Source: Aminicella lysinilytica
Lineage (GTDB): Bacteria > Bacillota > Clostridia > Peptostreptococcales > Anaerovoracaceae
Assembly (NCBI RefSeq): GCF_004362975.1
Contig: NZ_SNXO01000008.1
Location: 1-64,000 of the forward strand
Length of the DNA stretch: 64,000 bases
Direction of reading: 5' to 3'
The notes under the pieces: generated by a model
Database searches by the model: none
Seen by the model: only the letters and a program-made list of their open reading frames with translations
Told to the model about the DNA's origin: nothing
Translations under genes and position numbers: made by a program
Shown: piece by piece, positions 63,090 through 64,000 of the stretch
Numbering within the stretch: position 1 is the stretch's first letter
Layout of the letters: each line of letters begins with the position of its first letter

Positions 63090-64000
63090 TTGGACAAAGA
63101 GAAAAATAACAAGAATTTGGATAAGAAAAAGTATAATGAAAAACTTGATACTGAAATAGAAAATGACGCCAATAAGATGGGTACTATGCCTGTCGGTAAG
63201 CTTCTGGCATCTATGGCGTGGCCTGCAATTGTGTCCATGACCATAAATGCCTTGTACAATATCGTAGATAGTATCTTCGTAGCTATGTTAAGCAAACAGG
63301 CTCTAACAGCTGTATCATTAGTTATGCCCTTGCAGCTGCTGATGATTTCAATGGCGGTGGGAAGTGCTGTTGGAGTTAATTCCCTTATAGCCAGAAGGCT
63401 TGGAGCAAGACGATATGACGAGGCTGATCAGGCTGCCGGTACCAGCATAAGAATCGGAGTTCTTAACTTCGTGATTTTTGCCGCAATAGGTTTGCTGTTA
63501 GCTAAGCCATTTATGGCGGCATATACTGACGACACACAGATATACAATTATGGAGTGGCGTATCTCAGAATCATTACTACTATGTGCATATTCAGCATGA
63601 TACAGATACAGCTTGAGAAAGTTCTTCAGGCTACTGGAAACATGATAGCTCCTATGATTATTAGTTTAAGTGGAGCATTGACAAATCTCGTGCTGGATCC
63701 TATCCTGATTTTTGGATTACTTGGCGCACCAAGACTAGAGGTTGCCGGAGCTGCTCTTGCAACAGTTATAGGTCAGGCCGTAGGTATGACAGTAGCGCTA
63801 TTCTTATTCTTTGGTAAAAAACACGATGTTATTATTAAAATAAAAGGCTTTAAAATGGACTGGAAAGTGGTAAAAGACATCTATGGGGTAGGATTGCCAT
63901 CGATAATAATGCAGTCCATAGGCTCTTTTATGCTTTTCGGATATAACGCTATACTTGCCAGTTCAGCAACAGCTGTGGCTGTACTTGGTGTATATTTCAA
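63090..64000 (+). CDS. MATE-family efflux transporter (truncated by window end)
   Basis: About 303 codons are visible; the C-terminal third is outside the window. A Lys/Asn-rich hydrophilic head (MDKEKNNKNLDKKKYNEKL) precedes membrane helices with MATE motifs: LLASMAWPAIVSMTINALYNIVDSIFV split over helix 1, AVGSAVGVNSLIARRLGARR and QATGNMIAPMIISL with LDPILIFG. Exports cationic drugs or metabolites with Na+ or H+. Start is TTG 63090 after AAAGGTG; no upstream in-frame alternative. Substrate unknown. Confidence 0.9.
   Translation, partial: MDKEKNNKNLDKKKYNEKLDTEIENDANKMGTMPVGKLLASMAWPAIVSMTINALYNIVDSIFVAMLSKQALTAVSLVMPLQLLMISMAVGSAVGVNSLIARRLGARRYDEADQAAGTSIRIGVLNFVIFAAIGLLLAKPFMAAYTDDTQIYNYGVAYLRIITTMCIFSMIQIQLEKVLQATGNMIAPMIISLSGALTNLVLDPILIFGLLGAPRLEVAGAALATVIGQAVGMTVALFLFFGKKHDVIIKIKGFKMDWKVVKDIYGVGLPSIIMQSIGSFMLFGYNAILASSATAVAVLGVYF

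Noticed and set aside
1-64000. CRISPR array, prophage or tRNA genes
   Set aside because: No regularly spaced repeats, phage structural genes or tRNA-like T-loop and acceptor pairs were noticed anywhere in the window; this was reading by eye, not a model scan.

Overview
The window is a chromosomal segment of a low-to-mid GC, single-membrane (Gram-positive type) anaerobe, most likely of the Clostridia/Eubacteriales. The evidence is an outer-membrane-free type IV pilus locus (PilB, T, C, A, D, M, N, O but no secretin), a CIRCE-controlled clpB, a dnaG-rpoD(sigA)-trmK-nif3 block, a membrane pyrophosphatase of the K+-dependent type, a crotonase, and a radical-type 2-hydroxyacyl-CoA dehydratase system. 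An Anaerovoracaceae-like placement is a guess from gene content; no marker was compared.

Layout. (1) 0.1-18.1 kb: a one-direction type IV pilus operon behind a strong sigma-A promoter. It holds three minor prepilins, the extension ATPase with a c-di-GMP-type MshEN domain, the retraction ATPase, platform protein, major pilin, a fourth minor prepilin, prepilin peptidase, PilM/N/O, and two giant (about 1,400-residue) paralogous modular pilins carrying GLUG-type repeats, probably adhesive tip subunits. (2) 18.3-20.6 kb: an AT-rich accessory patch with an unknown secreted protein, a decayed IS110-family element and a 55-residue membrane peptide. (3) 20.6-28.9 kb: CIRCE-clpB, an FCD-type GntR regulator divergent from nth (endonuclease III, probably leaderless), a 630-bp gap that folds into what looks like an unassigned large structured RNA, then SEC-C protein and ACT-less homoserine dehydrogenase on the minus strand, trmL and rpoN. 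(4) 29-34.4 kb: gap-pgk-tpi-secG-hppA, energy metabolism and secretion. (5) 34.5-37.4 kb: a 2-hydroxyacyl-CoA dehydratase-like pair whose second member is fused to its ATP-dependent activase. (6) 37.5-43.4 kb: an envelope operon with glycolipid glycosyltransferase, polysaccharide deacetylase, flippase-like membrane protein, small export protein, two-component system and a small membrane protein. (7) 43.4-51.1 kb: crotonase, thiamine salvage (thiN, and thiT under a TPP riboswitch), paired DUF975 membrane proteins, RluD-like pseudouridine synthase, NAD kinase, PepF. (8) 51.2-64 kb: murI, a transporter-metallo-beta-lactamase fusion, M16 peptidase, dut, dGTPase-like hydrolase, dnaG, rpoD, trmK, nif3-like, the RNase P RNA and the start of a MATE transporter.

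The strongest novelty candidates are the structured RNA at about 24.77-25.21 kb, the twin giant modular pilins (one lacking the pilin Glu5), the YkvI-type transporter fused to an MBL hydrolase, and the dehydratase-activase fusion. All functions are inferred from sequence reading alone; no database search was run.
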